This document shows positions 25,029 to 33,061 of a stretch of 64,000 nucleotides of DNA, piece by piece. Position numbers and translations under genes: made by a program. The notes under the pieces are model-generated. The model worked only from the letters and a program-made list of their open reading frames with translations, searched no databases and was not told where the DNA came from. Every line of letters starts with the position of its first letter. The first letter of the stretch is position 1. Source of the stretch: Bryobacterales bacterium (lineage in GTDB: Bacteria; Acidobacteriota; Terriglobia; Bryobacterales; Bryobacteraceae); the NCBI GenBank assembly GCA_016721425.1, contig JADKID010000017.1, positions 62,001 to 126,000 of the forward strand. Direction: 5' to 3'.

Positions 25029-26468
25029 TCATCGCGATACCAGCTCGAAGTTGACGTCAAGCGCAATCGTCGCCGCGACGGTCACAGCCCCCTCCACGGC
25101 GGGCTGGAACACCCACTGGGAGACGCAGGTGCGGGCGCTGTCATACAAGGCAATTGGACCACTCCGGGATTCAAGGAACCGGAGCGCCCCGTCTTTGCCA
25201 AGCACAGCCCCAAAGATGACCCGCCCCGTGATCATCCGGCGCTTCGCGTCGGGGGGATAGCGGGGCGGACTCTTCTTGACGACGCGCGGATCCTTGTATA
25301 GAGTTTCGGGACGGAGGGGCGGGCCGTCGCACGATTCGGAAGTATCGGGATAGAGCACTTTGGCACGGGCGAGCAGTTCCGCGCAGAAGGCGTCGTAGCC
25401 GCTCGGGAGCCTGCCACTGCCCGCGAGTTCGCGCCCGGCGCTGGCGACGGTACTCAGGGCGGATAGGACTACACGTGGGTCTTCACTGGTGCGAAGGGCG
25501 GCGCGGGCTTTTTGTCCGAAGGCTGTCGCAGGCAACGCGGATGGGGCGTCCAACACGCGGCCGGTGCTGGGCTCGACCGACCGGACCCCGAGGGCGGAAT
25601 ACCCATAGAGCTCGCCCAGCCATGCCCCGGCGGCGCCATGCCTGGAGACGGCGGGGAGCAGGAGGCTCTCAGCCAACTCCGGCTCAGCGAACCTCAAGAA
25701 GTACGTCGCATGGCCCAGGTCCACTGCGTCGTTCGGCCGCTCAGCCAGCCGGTCCAGCCAGAGGGCCTTGATCTCCTCGTAGCCCTGCTCGCCCCGAGGC
25801 GATCCGGCGGGAGAGGAGATCACCGCGGCCGTTCTACCCAGCAATCCGATTCCGGGCTGATTGCGAACTAGCCAATCGAGCTGCTCGAAGTGGAGTTGCC
25901 GCGCCTCCGGACCAGTCTGACGAGAGGCAAACACCAGCAAGGACACCCTGTCCGGCAGACTCCGCAAATCGTCGTTGAGCCGCGTTCTCAATTTGGCGGC
26001 CTTCGCCCAGTCCAATTGTTCGCCTTCCCGAGCGGCCGACTGCAACGTGCCGCCGTCTGAGACCGAGGGACGAGCGGTCAAATAGGGGATCTGCTCCAGA
26101 GGCCGGCGGATGGGGATGATCGCCTCGATTGTGAACGCCACCGCTTTGCCGTCCTTCGTCCCCGGCTTGAACTTCCACTGGGACAGGGCCTGCACGACGC
26201 TGTGCGGAAGGCTGGTGACGGATTCGAACGAAAACGGATTGCCCCGAGGGTCCAGGGTGATCGTGACAGTTGCCAGATCCGTGAAGAAGGGCTTGCCGCC
26301 CAGATCGAATGTGGGCTCCACTTTCTGCAGCAGGACCGGCCGGACGACTTGGGCCTGGACGTGCGCGATGGGGAGAAGTAGGAGCGCGCAGAGGGCCAAT
26401 CGGATCTTCCGCAACGCTTGGCCTGGAGCGCGCAACTGTGATTCGGGATCCAGACCAGTCAATTGCAT
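25029..26468 (-). CDS. Secreted protein with two TonB C-terminal-like domains
   Basis: The 479-residue product has a hydrophobic export signal at about residues 21-40 (IRLALCALLLLPIAHVQAQ), preceded by an unusually long N-terminal stretch; a TTG codon ahead of RKIRLALC is an alternative start. A TonB-C-like beta/alpha fold follows (about 45-125, ALSQWKFKPGTKDGKAV), then a helical middle with TPR-like helices, and a second TonB-C-like domain at the end (about 395-479, PPRYPPDAKRRMITGRVIF to CVSQWVFQPAVEG). There is no membrane anchor and proline-rich rod of a standard TonB. The start overlaps the next upstream gene by ten bases. Confidence 0.78.
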   Translation of the reverse strand: MQLTGLDPESQLRAPGQALRKIRLALCALLLLPIAHVQAQVVRPVLLQKVEPTFDLGGKPFFTDLATVTITLDPRGNPFSFESVTSLPHSVVQALSQWKFKPGTKDGKAVAFTIEAIIPIRRPLEQIPYLTARPSVSDGGTLQSAAREGEQLDWAKAAKLRTRLNDDLRSLPDRVSLLVFASRQTGPEARQLHFEQLDWLVRNQPGIGLLGRTAAVISSPAGSPRGEQGYEEIKALWLDRLAERPNDAVDLGHATYFLRFAEPELAESLLLPAVSRHGAAGAWLGELYGYSALGVRSVEPSTGRVLDAPSALPATAFGQKARAALRTSEDPRVVLSALSTVASAGRELAGSGRLPSGYDAFCAELLARAKVLYPDTSESCDGPPLRPETLYKDPRVVKKSPPRYPPDAKRRMITGRVIFGAVLGKDGALRFLESRSGPIALYDSARTCVSQWVFQPAVEGAVTVAATIALDVNFELVSR

Positions 26469-27097
26469 AGAAGGCTACCGCCATCCTCTTTCGATGGAAT
26501 CGTGATCAGGCGGCAGCCGTCGTGCACTTCCAGCTGGAATATTCGATTGGCGCCGGTTTTGGGAGAGACCACCAGTTGATACAGTCCGATGGGGAGATCG
26601 CTGAAGCGAAACTCAGGGGTGGTTGCGTATGCCTCTGCCTGAAGCGCAGAATCGAATACGGCCGAGGCCTTGAGCCAGTAGCCTGTGGCGGCTTCAGCCT
26701 GAGACATTCCGTCAATTCGGCCTGAGCGTGGATTCTTTTTACCAGCCAGCGAATCTCGCCGGTCATAGGTGATGGGGGCTACGAACCAGATTGAGATCCG
26801 CCTGAACTCATGTTCAGCCGAAAGGTGCACGGGATAGGCCCTGCCGCCAAATTCTCTTTTGGACGCACTCAACCTGTAGTCCCCTGGAGGCAATGCGCAC
26901 GACAGCACTCCGAGGCCGATGCAGAGTCTTTTGCCGTCCAATGCCTGCACCCGCACCCTGGCATCGGAGAGAACCGCGCCGGTTATGGGGTTGACCGCCT
27001 CCACGCGGAGGCTCACTGACTCGGCGGCTTGTGCAATTTGAACGAGCGCCAGGAGTATCGGCAGGAGTTTCGGCAATGTGGGCAGATTTCGCATCAT
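26459..27097 (-). CDS. Secreted carboxypeptidase-regulatory-like protein
   Basis: The 212-residue product has a signal peptide (MMRNLPTLPKLLPILLALVQIAQA), followed by a transthyretin-like segment (NPITGAVLSDARVRVQAL, then GDYRLSAS). A second similar segment at about 165-190 (FRFSDLPIGLYQLVVSP) also fits the carboxypeptidase-regulatory fold. Such domains are common in surface and outer-membrane proteins of this group. It overlaps the TonB-domain gene, and the two are likely translated together. The function is unknown. Confidence 0.75.
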   Translation of the reverse strand: MMRNLPTLPKLLPILLALVQIAQAAESVSLRVEAVNPITGAVLSDARVRVQALDGKRLCIGLGVLSCALPPGDYRLSASKREFGGRAYPVHLSAEHEFRRISIWFVAPITYDRRDSLAGKKNPRSGRIDGMSQAEAATGYWLKASAVFDSALQAEAYATTPEFRFSDLPIGLYQLVVSPKTGANRIFQLEVHDGCRLITIPSKEDGGSLLCN

Positions 27098-27110
27098 GCA
27101 GCCTTCAAGT

Positions 27111-27959
27111 TCAGGTCTGGGCCTCGGTGGAAGACACCCACTTACCCGCCCATCTCAACTCCTCCGGCGGCGAGTTCGGATCGTCCCGGACTCTCTGGCA
27201 TTCCTGCTCGTAGACCGATTGATAGTGGGGATCGAGATTGGCCAGGGCTGAGAGCGCCTCCCTCCCCACCGGCCACCAGTTCCCGGTCGGCTCCTCCTTG
27301 TCACCGAGCATTCGCTCCAACGCTTCGACAACGCGACGATCCACGCGCCAATTCTCGGGCAGCCCGCCCCAGCGGCCCAGGCTGCCGAGCGCAAACACCG
27401 CCCAGAAGCGCATGCGGACATCCGGCTCGTCGAGCACTTCGATGAGATGCGGGATGGCGGGCTGGTAGTTCGAATAGGCGAGGGATTCCGCCACCTCTTC
27501 GCGCACCGGTTGGGGCTGGGACTTGTCGATCAGCGCGTGCAGTAGCGCCTTCGACGCCCGCGTGCGTTGAGGCAAGATCCAGCCCAGCGCTCGAGCGGCC
27601 GCGTGCCGGCGATCCGGGTTGTCGTCGGAGAGCGCCAGGATGAGGCGAGGGATGGCACCGTGATCCTTTGTCTTTTCGATCGCGAGGGCGGTGCTCCAGA
27701 GAGCGAACTTCTCGGTCTGCGCAAAGAACAGATCGAGCAGCGTAGTCCGTACGCCGCGGGCATCGGCCTGCGCCAGCAGGATGCCTGCAATTCCACGGTT
27801 CTGCCAGTCCTCGCTCTCATCGCACATCGCCTGCCGCAAGGCCGCCGTGAGCGAAAGGCCACCTCGCTCGCGCCTGCGCAGCATGGCCACAAACCACGGC
27901 TGCTTGTGCCGCATGAGGCGGAGACGTTTTCGGATTCTCCGTTCGATGCGCTGCCGCAC
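27111..27959 (-). CDS. HEAT-repeat protein
   Basis: This is a soluble, all-helical protein of about 282 residues, built of HEAT/PBS-lyase-like repeats: IPRLILALSDDNPDRRHAAARALGW, then SKALLHALIDKSQ and IPHLIEVLDEPDVRMRFWAVFALGSL. Such repeats mediate protein contacts. The N terminus is basic (RQRIERRIRKRLRLMRHK). Starts are uncertain: GTG at 27959 directly follows the DUF362 stop; GTG at 28040 would overlap DUF362 by 80 bases; ATG at 27914 is also possible. It may share a transcript with the DUF362 gene. Confidence 0.82.
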   Translation of the reverse strand: MRQRIERRIRKRLRLMRHKQPWFVAMLRRRERGGLSLTAALRQAMCDESEDWQNRGIAGILLAQADARGVRTTLLDLFFAQTEKFALWSTALAIEKTKDHGAIPRLILALSDDNPDRRHAAARALGWILPQRTRASKALLHALIDKSQPQPVREEVAESLAYSNYQPAIPHLIEVLDEPDVRMRFWAVFALGSLGRWGGLPENWRVDRRVVEALERMLGDKEEPTGNWWPVGREALSALANLDPHYQSVYEQECQRVRDDPNSPPEELRWAGKWVSSTEAQT

Positions 27960-27960
27960 G

Positions 27961-29118
27961 TCAGGCTCGGATGCGGAACGCGGCTTCCTTGATGGAGAGG
28001 CCGGCGATCTCGATGCGGCTGAGGTCGCGGGTACCGACACCCAGCTCCTCGGCCAGTCTCAGCGAGCTATCGCAACGCTCAAACGGCGCCGTGCCGCGAT
28101 CGGCCATGGGGTCGAAACCCATCAGGGCGGCGCCGACGGAATCGGTGCAGACTGCGTTGGTGCCGGCGACCAGCAGGCCGGGGCGCATGGGCTTGAGGCG
28201 GCCATAATTCCAGGGGCCTTCGCCGCCGGCCATGGTGTAGATGCCGTCGATGATGGAGATCTGGATGGGACGGGCGGCGGCGATGTCGGCGACGATGCGG
28301 GGCATGCGGTACTTGTCCTCGCGGGAGGACTTGGGGTCGTTTTCCTGCGGCGCGGTTTTGGCGGGGCCGCGGGCGCCGGCGTGCATGATGGTGCCGCGGC
28401 CGCCCTGGGTGCCGTTCTCGTCGGGGCCGTCCTTGCCCGCGTGGTCGCCGTAGATGGTCAGCGGCGTGCCGCCAAACATATTCTTCATGGCGAGCGTGAT
28501 GCCGCAGGTGGCGTGCTCCTTCATCTTGGCGATGGAGACGAGCACGTCGCACTCTTCGTAGGCGGGGTGGAGATCGAAGCCGGGGAAGATGTGGCCGCCC
28601 TTGGGCGTCTGGAAGCGGGCGTATTTCTTGTAGCTGCCGAGCAGATTGGTATTCACCATCTCGACGCGCGAGGCGGCGTTGAGCAGGGGGGCGGGATCCC
28701 AGCCCACATCCATGATGAACTCGGGGAGGGGATCGGAGGAGGAGAAGCAGCCCTCGGCGATGCGGATGCGGCGGGCGCCGGCCTCGCCCATCAGACGGAC
28801 GACGGCGCCGACCACGGCGGGGTGGGTGTATTGGGCGTGCTCAGCGGGCGTGTTGCCCATGCGCTGGTTGGGCGAGCCGGTGAGATTGATCTTGATGGTG
28901 ACGGTCTTGCCGCCGACGAGCTTGGCGAGGCCGCCGAGCTGATCCATCATCGTCTTCAGCGTGGGCTTGAGGGCGGCGCCGTAATCCGGGCAGCGCGCGA
29001 TGGCCACCGGCGCGGCGGGCGCGGAGGAGGGCGCTCCGAGGAGCGGAACCGCGGAGACGGCACCGGCCGCGGCGAGGAAGTTGCGGCGGGAAAGGCCAGG
29101 ACACGGATGGTTACGCAT
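27961..29118 (-). CDS. Tat-exported DUF362 domain protein
   Basis: The 385-residue product has a twin-arginine signal (LSRRNFLAAAGAVSAVPLLG) and the DUF362 domain, identified by KPTLKTMMDQLGGLAKLVGGKTVTIKIN and ARRIRIAEG, then DVLVSIAKMKEHATCGITLAMKN. DUF362 proteins are often linked with iron-sulfur or redox proteins, but no cysteine cluster for an Fe-S centre is present here. Tat export suggests folding with a cofactor before transport. It overlaps the downstream-coded 430-residue gene by eight bases. Confidence 0.88.
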   Translation of the reverse strand: MRNHPCPGLSRRNFLAAAGAVSAVPLLGAPSSAPAAPVAIARCPDYGAALKPTLKTMMDQLGGLAKLVGGKTVTIKINLTGSPNQRMGNTPAEHAQYTHPAVVGAVVRLMGEAGARRIRIAEGCFSSSDPLPEFIMDVGWDPAPLLNAASRVEMVNTNLLGSYKKYARFQTPKGGHIFPGFDLHPAYEECDVLVSIAKMKEHATCGITLAMKNMFGGTPLTIYGDHAGKDGPDENGTQGGRGTIMHAGARGPAKTAPQENDPKSSREDKYRMPRIVADIAAARPIQISIIDGIYTMAGGEGPWNYGRLKPMRPGLLVAGTNAVCTDSVGAALMGFDPMADRGTAPFERCDSSLRLAEELGVGTRDLSRIEIAGLSIKEAAFRIRA

Positions 29119-30403
29119 GGGGAGTGATCTCTAATTCTACGGTACCGTACACTTTGAAGGTCGGGAGGTAGACTTCCTGCATGCCGGGCTCGCGGTGGAG
29201 CTCCAGGGTCTGCGGTTGGGGGAGCTCGGGCGAGTGGAAGCGGGCCGCCTGCACCTTCTGCCAAGTCTGGAGGCTGACCTGGTGGGCGGCGCCGCGGCGG
29301 GCGTAGTTCAGCATCTGGACCACCCACCGTTTGCCATCGGGCGAGGTGGTGTGGAAATAGCTGAGCGAGCCGGAGTTGAAGAGGCGCACGGCGTCGTAGC
29401 GGCGGCTCATCAGCAGGTGGGTATCCAGCGCCAGCATGTAGGGATCGTCCCATTCGCCGCTACAGACGGCCACACGGCCCTTGCCGCAGGCGTGCAGGGC
29501 AAAGCGCGGGTGGGTCTCGGCGAGCGGCCTGAGGCCCTTCAGAGCCGCGGCAGAGGCCTTCAGGCAGAGCACCAGGCCGCCGGATTCCACAAAGGGCTGC
29601 ACCACGGCGGCGGTGGCGGCTGTCATCGGTTGCGTATCCAGATAGAGCAGCGCGCGGCGGCCGCGGAGCGCAACGGCGCTGAGCCGGGCTGACTCCACCG
29701 GCTGGAAGGAGAGGTTGCGGCGGGCGGCCAGCAGCAAGGTCTCGCTGGCCGTGTATTCGTTGGGGCCGGCAAAATCCGAGGCGATGACGAGGCGGGCGAG
29801 GACGGGCCATTGGGACCACTCGCGGTGTTCGCGGTGCCAGGCGATGCCGGCCAGCAGGCGCTTGAACTGAGACTGGAGGGCGGGGTTGCCGGCAGCCACC
29901 TGGCGGGCGTGGGCGGGCGCGATCCAGAGGGGCCGCACCGCGCCATAGGCGGCGGCCTCGCTCTGGGCGAGCAGGTAGTTTTCGGTGGCGAGGTTTTCGG
30001 ATTTCTCCGGCGGATCAGAGCGGAGCCACACGGGGCGGCCGGCGGCGCGGGCGCGGGCGAGGCGAATGAGCCATCCGTTGGCGTCGAGCCAGGGGGCGCC
30101 GGTGGGGCCGCTGCCGGTGGAGTCCTGTCCGGCGTCGGCGCCCTTCATGGCGAGCTCGGGCCAGACGCCGTCGCCGATGCAGACGGGGCCGGATTTGACG
30201 CTCCAATCGATCTCTTTCCAGGATTTCCAGGCAGGCGGCGGTGGGCAGGCCAACCCGCCGGCCTCTGCTGCGGCGCGCAAACCGGGCGGTGCGTCTTTCG
30301 GTAGCAGCAGGCAGTTGACCGGGGAGCCCTCCAACAGCTTGAGCAGGGCCGGATCCTGCCATTCGGACGGCCACTCGATGGGGACCAGGTCAGCAACAGG
30401 CAT
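29111..30403 (-). CDS. Predicted ThuA/glutamine-amidotransferase-like protein, unknown function
   Basis: The 430-residue product has no signal peptide. Its C-terminal half, from about residue 200, has alternating strands and helices with VVQPFVESGGLVLCLKASAAAL, a pattern seen in the class-I-glutaminase-like domain after beta-galactosidase-type barrels, and then MLNYARRGAAHQVSLQTWQ. The same C-terminal style (DLVNGLL, MQQNGRTLVHLINLSG) appears in the gene at 33062. I cannot assign an activity. A ribosome binding site AGGAG lies about nine bases upstream of the ATG. Confidence 0.68.
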   Translation of the reverse strand: MPVADLVPIEWPSEWQDPALLKLLEGSPVNCLLLPKDAPPGLRAAAEAGGLACPPPPAWKSWKEIDWSVKSGPVCIGDGVWPELAMKGADAGQDSTGSGPTGAPWLDANGWLIRLARARAAGRPVWLRSDPPEKSENLATENYLLAQSEAAAYGAVRPLWIAPAHARQVAAGNPALQSQFKRLLAGIAWHREHREWSQWPVLARLVIASDFAGPNEYTASETLLLAARRNLSFQPVESARLSAVALRGRRALLYLDTQPMTAATAAVVQPFVESGGLVLCLKASAAALKGLRPLAETHPRFALHACGKGRVAVCSGEWDDPYMLALDTHLLMSRRYDAVRLFNSGSLSYFHTTSPDGKRWVVQMLNYARRGAAHQVSLQTWQKVQAARFHSPELPQPQTLELHREPGMQEVYLPTFKVYGTVELEITPHA

Positions 30404-30427
30404 AGCGGACAGCTCCTGAAGGAACGG

Positions 30428-31468
30428 CTACTTCTTTTCGAAACCGGGCGCGATGGAAAGGGCGAGGTAGTTGGTGACCTGCGTCTCGTTGCGGCAGGCT
30501 TCCACGTAGGCGTTGCGGAGCAGTTGCTCCTTGCGGGTGCGCAAGGTCTCGCGGATGTTCTGCTGGACGCGAGGGTCATCGAGTTCGCGCTGGCCGGCGG
30601 GCTCGCGCGAGATTAGCTTGAGGATGTGCCAGCCGCCTTCGGTGGAGATGGGCGGGGAGACGGCGCCGGGCAGCAGGGTCATGACGGCCTTGCGGGTTTC
30701 GGGGTCCACGCGTGCGAGGGCGGATTCCGGCACAAAGCCCATGTCTCCGCCGTTGGCGGCGCTCTGCGGATCCTCGGAGAAGTTCTGCGCCAGCTTGCCG
30801 AAATCCTCACCTTGCTTGAGGCGGGCCTCAATCATGAGCAGTTTCTTGCGGGCCTGATCCACGTTCAGCGCCTTGTTGCTGGCGAGGTTGCGGGAATCCG
30901 GATTGGGCCCCGGCGTGACGACAATGCGGGCCAGGTGATAGTTGGTTTCGGGATAGCGGAAGGCCGCTTTGTTGGCGGCGTAGAACTCGTTGACGTCCTT
31001 GTCGCTGATGTTGATCTGGTTGCCGATCTCGCGATTGAGGAGCTTGTCGATGGAGAGCGAGCGGCGGATCTGCGCCTTCAGCTCATCGAGATTCATCTGC
31101 TGGGCGTCGAGCTGTTTCTGGAACTCTTCCTGCGTGTAGGGCGCCTTGATCTGGCCCAGGCGGGAATCCACTTCATCGTCCTTGGCGAGCAGCGAGAGCT
31201 TCTCGGCGCGCTGCAGCATGATCTCCTCGTCCACCATGACACGCAGGAGTTCGAGCTTCTGGAACTGAACCTGATCCGCGGAGATGCCCTCGGGCTGTTG
31301 CGGAAATTGCCGCTTGTATTGCTTATCGATCTCCGCGTAGGTGAGAGCGCGGCCATTGACGGTAGCGGCCACGTTGGCCGGCACTGATTTCTTGCAGGCG
31401 ACACCGGCGGAAAGAGCCGCCAAGAGCAGCACGGACGCGGTTGATTTCAGGTTCATGGACAGTCTCAT
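30428..31468 (-). CDS. Parvulin-type peptidyl-prolyl isomerase (SurA/PpiC-like), exported
   Basis: The 346-residue product starts with an export signal (MRLSMNLKSTASVLLLAALSAGVAC) that ends in a possible but atypical lipobox (GVAC). A SurA-N-like chaperone helix domain follows (about 30-180: NGRALTYAEIDKQYKRQF, LSIDKLLNREI), then a rotamase domain (about 195-310) with FSEDPQSAANGGDMGFVPESAL and GGWHILKL. It assists folding of exported proteins in the periplasm. The ATG at 31468 overlaps the stop of the DUF1080 gene (ATGA), which decides this start over the longer frame. Confidence 0.9.
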   Translation of the reverse strand: MRLSMNLKSTASVLLLAALSAGVACKKSVPANVAATVNGRALTYAEIDKQYKRQFPQQPEGISADQVQFQKLELLRVMVDEEIMLQRAEKLSLLAKDDEVDSRLGQIKAPYTQEEFQKQLDAQQMNLDELKAQIRRSLSIDKLLNREIGNQINISDKDVNEFYAANKAAFRYPETNYHLARIVVTPGPNPDSRNLASNKALNVDQARKKLLMIEARLKQGEDFGKLAQNFSEDPQSAANGGDMGFVPESALARVDPETRKAVMTLLPGAVSPPISTEGGWHILKLISREPAGQRELDDPRVQQNIRETLRTRKEQLLRNAYVEACRNETQVTNYLALSIAPGFEKK

Positions 31469-32136
31469 TGTAGCGGAGCGGCGGGAATCGTTTTGATCTT
31501 GAGGTTGCGGAACTCGATGCGGAAGCCTTCGGCCTCGAGGCCGACATGGCCCTTTTCGATTGGGCAGTATTTGTATTGGCTGACCACGGCGCCGTTGACC
31601 CACGAGGTGAGCGTGGTGCCTTCGGCAGTGATCTCGACTGTATTCCATTCGCCGGCGGGACGGATGCGCTGATCCACCATGCGCGGGCTGAGGTCGAAGC
31701 GGCGCCGGGCGCCATCCACATAGATGTAGCCGAAGAAGTGGCCGCCGGCGGAGGCGCCGATCTGATCCTGATACCAGAGGCTGTAGTCCGGCAGAGTGCG
31801 GACGAAGATGCCGCTGTTGTAGCGCGGGCTGCCGTCGATTTTGGTGAAGCGGAATTCAACGTGGAAGACGAAGTCGGCCAGCGGCTTGTCGTAGCGCAGC
31901 CATTCGTGGCCGCGGTTGCCTTCGCAGAGGACCACGCCGCCGGGCTGGAGGGACCACTGTGAAGTGGGGTCGGGCTTGTCGGGCGATATGGCGAGGCGGG
32001 TCCAGCCGGAGAAGTTGGCGCCGGGCGTGATGTCAGTGAAGGCAGCGGGGGCGCGCTCCAGGGCGCTGGGCTCCTGGGCGCGGAGGAGAAGAGCAGTGAA
32101 TGCGAAGAGAGCGAGGCGTCTAGCCGAGTAGCTCAT
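31465..32136 (-). CDS. Secreted DUF1080 (3-keto-disaccharide hydrolase-like) protein
   Basis: The 223-residue product has a signal peptide (MSYSARRLALFAFTALLLRA) and one DUF1080 concanavalin-like domain: FTDITPGANFSGW, HEWLRYDKPLADFVFHVEFRF, NSGIFVRTLPDYSLWYQDQIG, and a C-terminal GHVGLEAEGFRIEFRNLKIK. Some DUF1080 proteins cleave 3-keto-disaccharides. It overlaps fabD by 17 bases and the isomerase gene by four bases, so the three form one transcript even though their functions differ. Confidence 0.9.
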   Translation of the reverse strand: MSYSARRLALFAFTALLLRAQEPSALERAPAAFTDITPGANFSGWTRLAISPDKPDPTSQWSLQPGGVVLCEGNRGHEWLRYDKPLADFVFHVEFRFTKIDGSPRYNSGIFVRTLPDYSLWYQDQIGASAGGHFFGYIYVDGARRRFDLSPRMVDQRIRPAGEWNTVEITAEGTTLTSWVNGAVVSQYKYCPIEKGHVGLEAEGFRIEFRNLKIKTIPAAPLQ

Positions 32137-33052
32137 GGAGTTTATCCAGATCGGCGGGATCGCCGAACTTGGCCATTTTCACGTTGGGCTCAATCTGGCG
32201 CATGAGGCCGCAGAGCACCGCGCCAACGCCCACTTCCACGGCCTTGGTGATGCCGCGTGCGGCGAGGGCGCGCATGGAGTCTGTCCAGCGGACTGCGCCG
32301 GGTACCTGGAGGTAGAGGCCCTGGCGAGCATTGACGCCGTGGTTGACCTCGATGGCGGCAATGTTGTTGATGAGGGGCACGCGCAAATCGGCGAAGTGGG
32401 TGGCTTCGAGATCGGCCAGTAGGCGTTGCTGGGCGGGCTGCATGAGGGCGCAGTGGAAAGGCGCGCTCACGGGCAGCGGCACGGTGCGTTTGGCGCCGGC
32501 GGCCTTGAGAGCCTCGCAGGCGCGGGCGACAGCGCCGGCGTGGCCGGCGATGACCATCTGGCCAGGCGAATTGAAGTTGGCGGCGGAGACCACTTCGCCT
32601 TGCGCGGCGGCGGTGAGAATGGTGTCCAGTTGATCCAGCGGCGGATTGAGAATGGCAGCCATAGCGCCCACTCCGGCAGGCACCGCCTCCTGCATATACT
32701 TACCGCGATTGCGGACCAGGCGCACGGCATCGGCAAACTCGAGCGAGCCGGCGGCCACCAGCGCCGAGTATTCGCCGAGGCTGTGGCCGGCGACGACGGT
32801 GGGGTGATAGCCGAGTTCGGCCAGCACGGCGCAGGCGGCGACAGAAACAGTCAGCAACGCTGGCTGGGTGTTCTGCGTGAGGCGGAGCTGATCGTCGGGC
32901 CCCTCGAAGCAGAGCTGGGAGATGGCGAAATCCAGGGCGTCATCGGCCTGCTCGAAGATCGCTTTGGCGACGGGGTACTTTTCGGCGAGGGCCTTGCCCA
33001 TGCCAGCGGCCTGTGACCCCTGGCCGGGGAAGAGGAATGCAATTTGAGACAT
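32120..33052 (-). CDS. fabD: Malonyl-CoA:ACP transacylase
   Basis: FabD loads malonate on acyl carrier protein for fatty acid synthesis. The 310-residue product has the FPGQGSQ start, the nucleophile Ser91 in VVAGHSLGEYSAL, the substrate arginine region LVRNRGKYMQ and the catalytic His in VSAPFHCALM. Length and motifs are normal. It is separated from other fatty-acid genes; here it follows the predicted glycoside hydrolase gene by nine bases. FabD could also supply malonyl groups to a polyketide cluster, but no such link is shown. Confidence 0.95.
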   Translation of the reverse strand: MSQIAFLFPGQGSQAAGMGKALAEKYPVAKAIFEQADDALDFAISQLCFEGPDDQLRLTQNTQPALLTVSVAACAVLAELGYHPTVVAGHSLGEYSALVAAGSLEFADAVRLVRNRGKYMQEAVPAGVGAMAAILNPPLDQLDTILTAAAQGEVVSAANFNSPGQMVIAGHAGAVARACEALKAAGAKRTVPLPVSAPFHCALMQPAQQRLLADLEATHFADLRVPLINNIAAIEVNHGVNARQGLYLQVPGAVRWTDSMRALAARGITKAVEVGVGAVLCGLMRQIEPNVKMAKFGDPADLDKLHELLG

Positions 33053-33061
33053 ACGAACCCT

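Noticed and set aside
27691..29127. A plus-strand open frame of about 478 codons opposite the HEAT and DUF362 genes.
   Set aside because: It is glycine/alanine-rich and unsupported; the DUF362 gene with a Tat signal is the real one.
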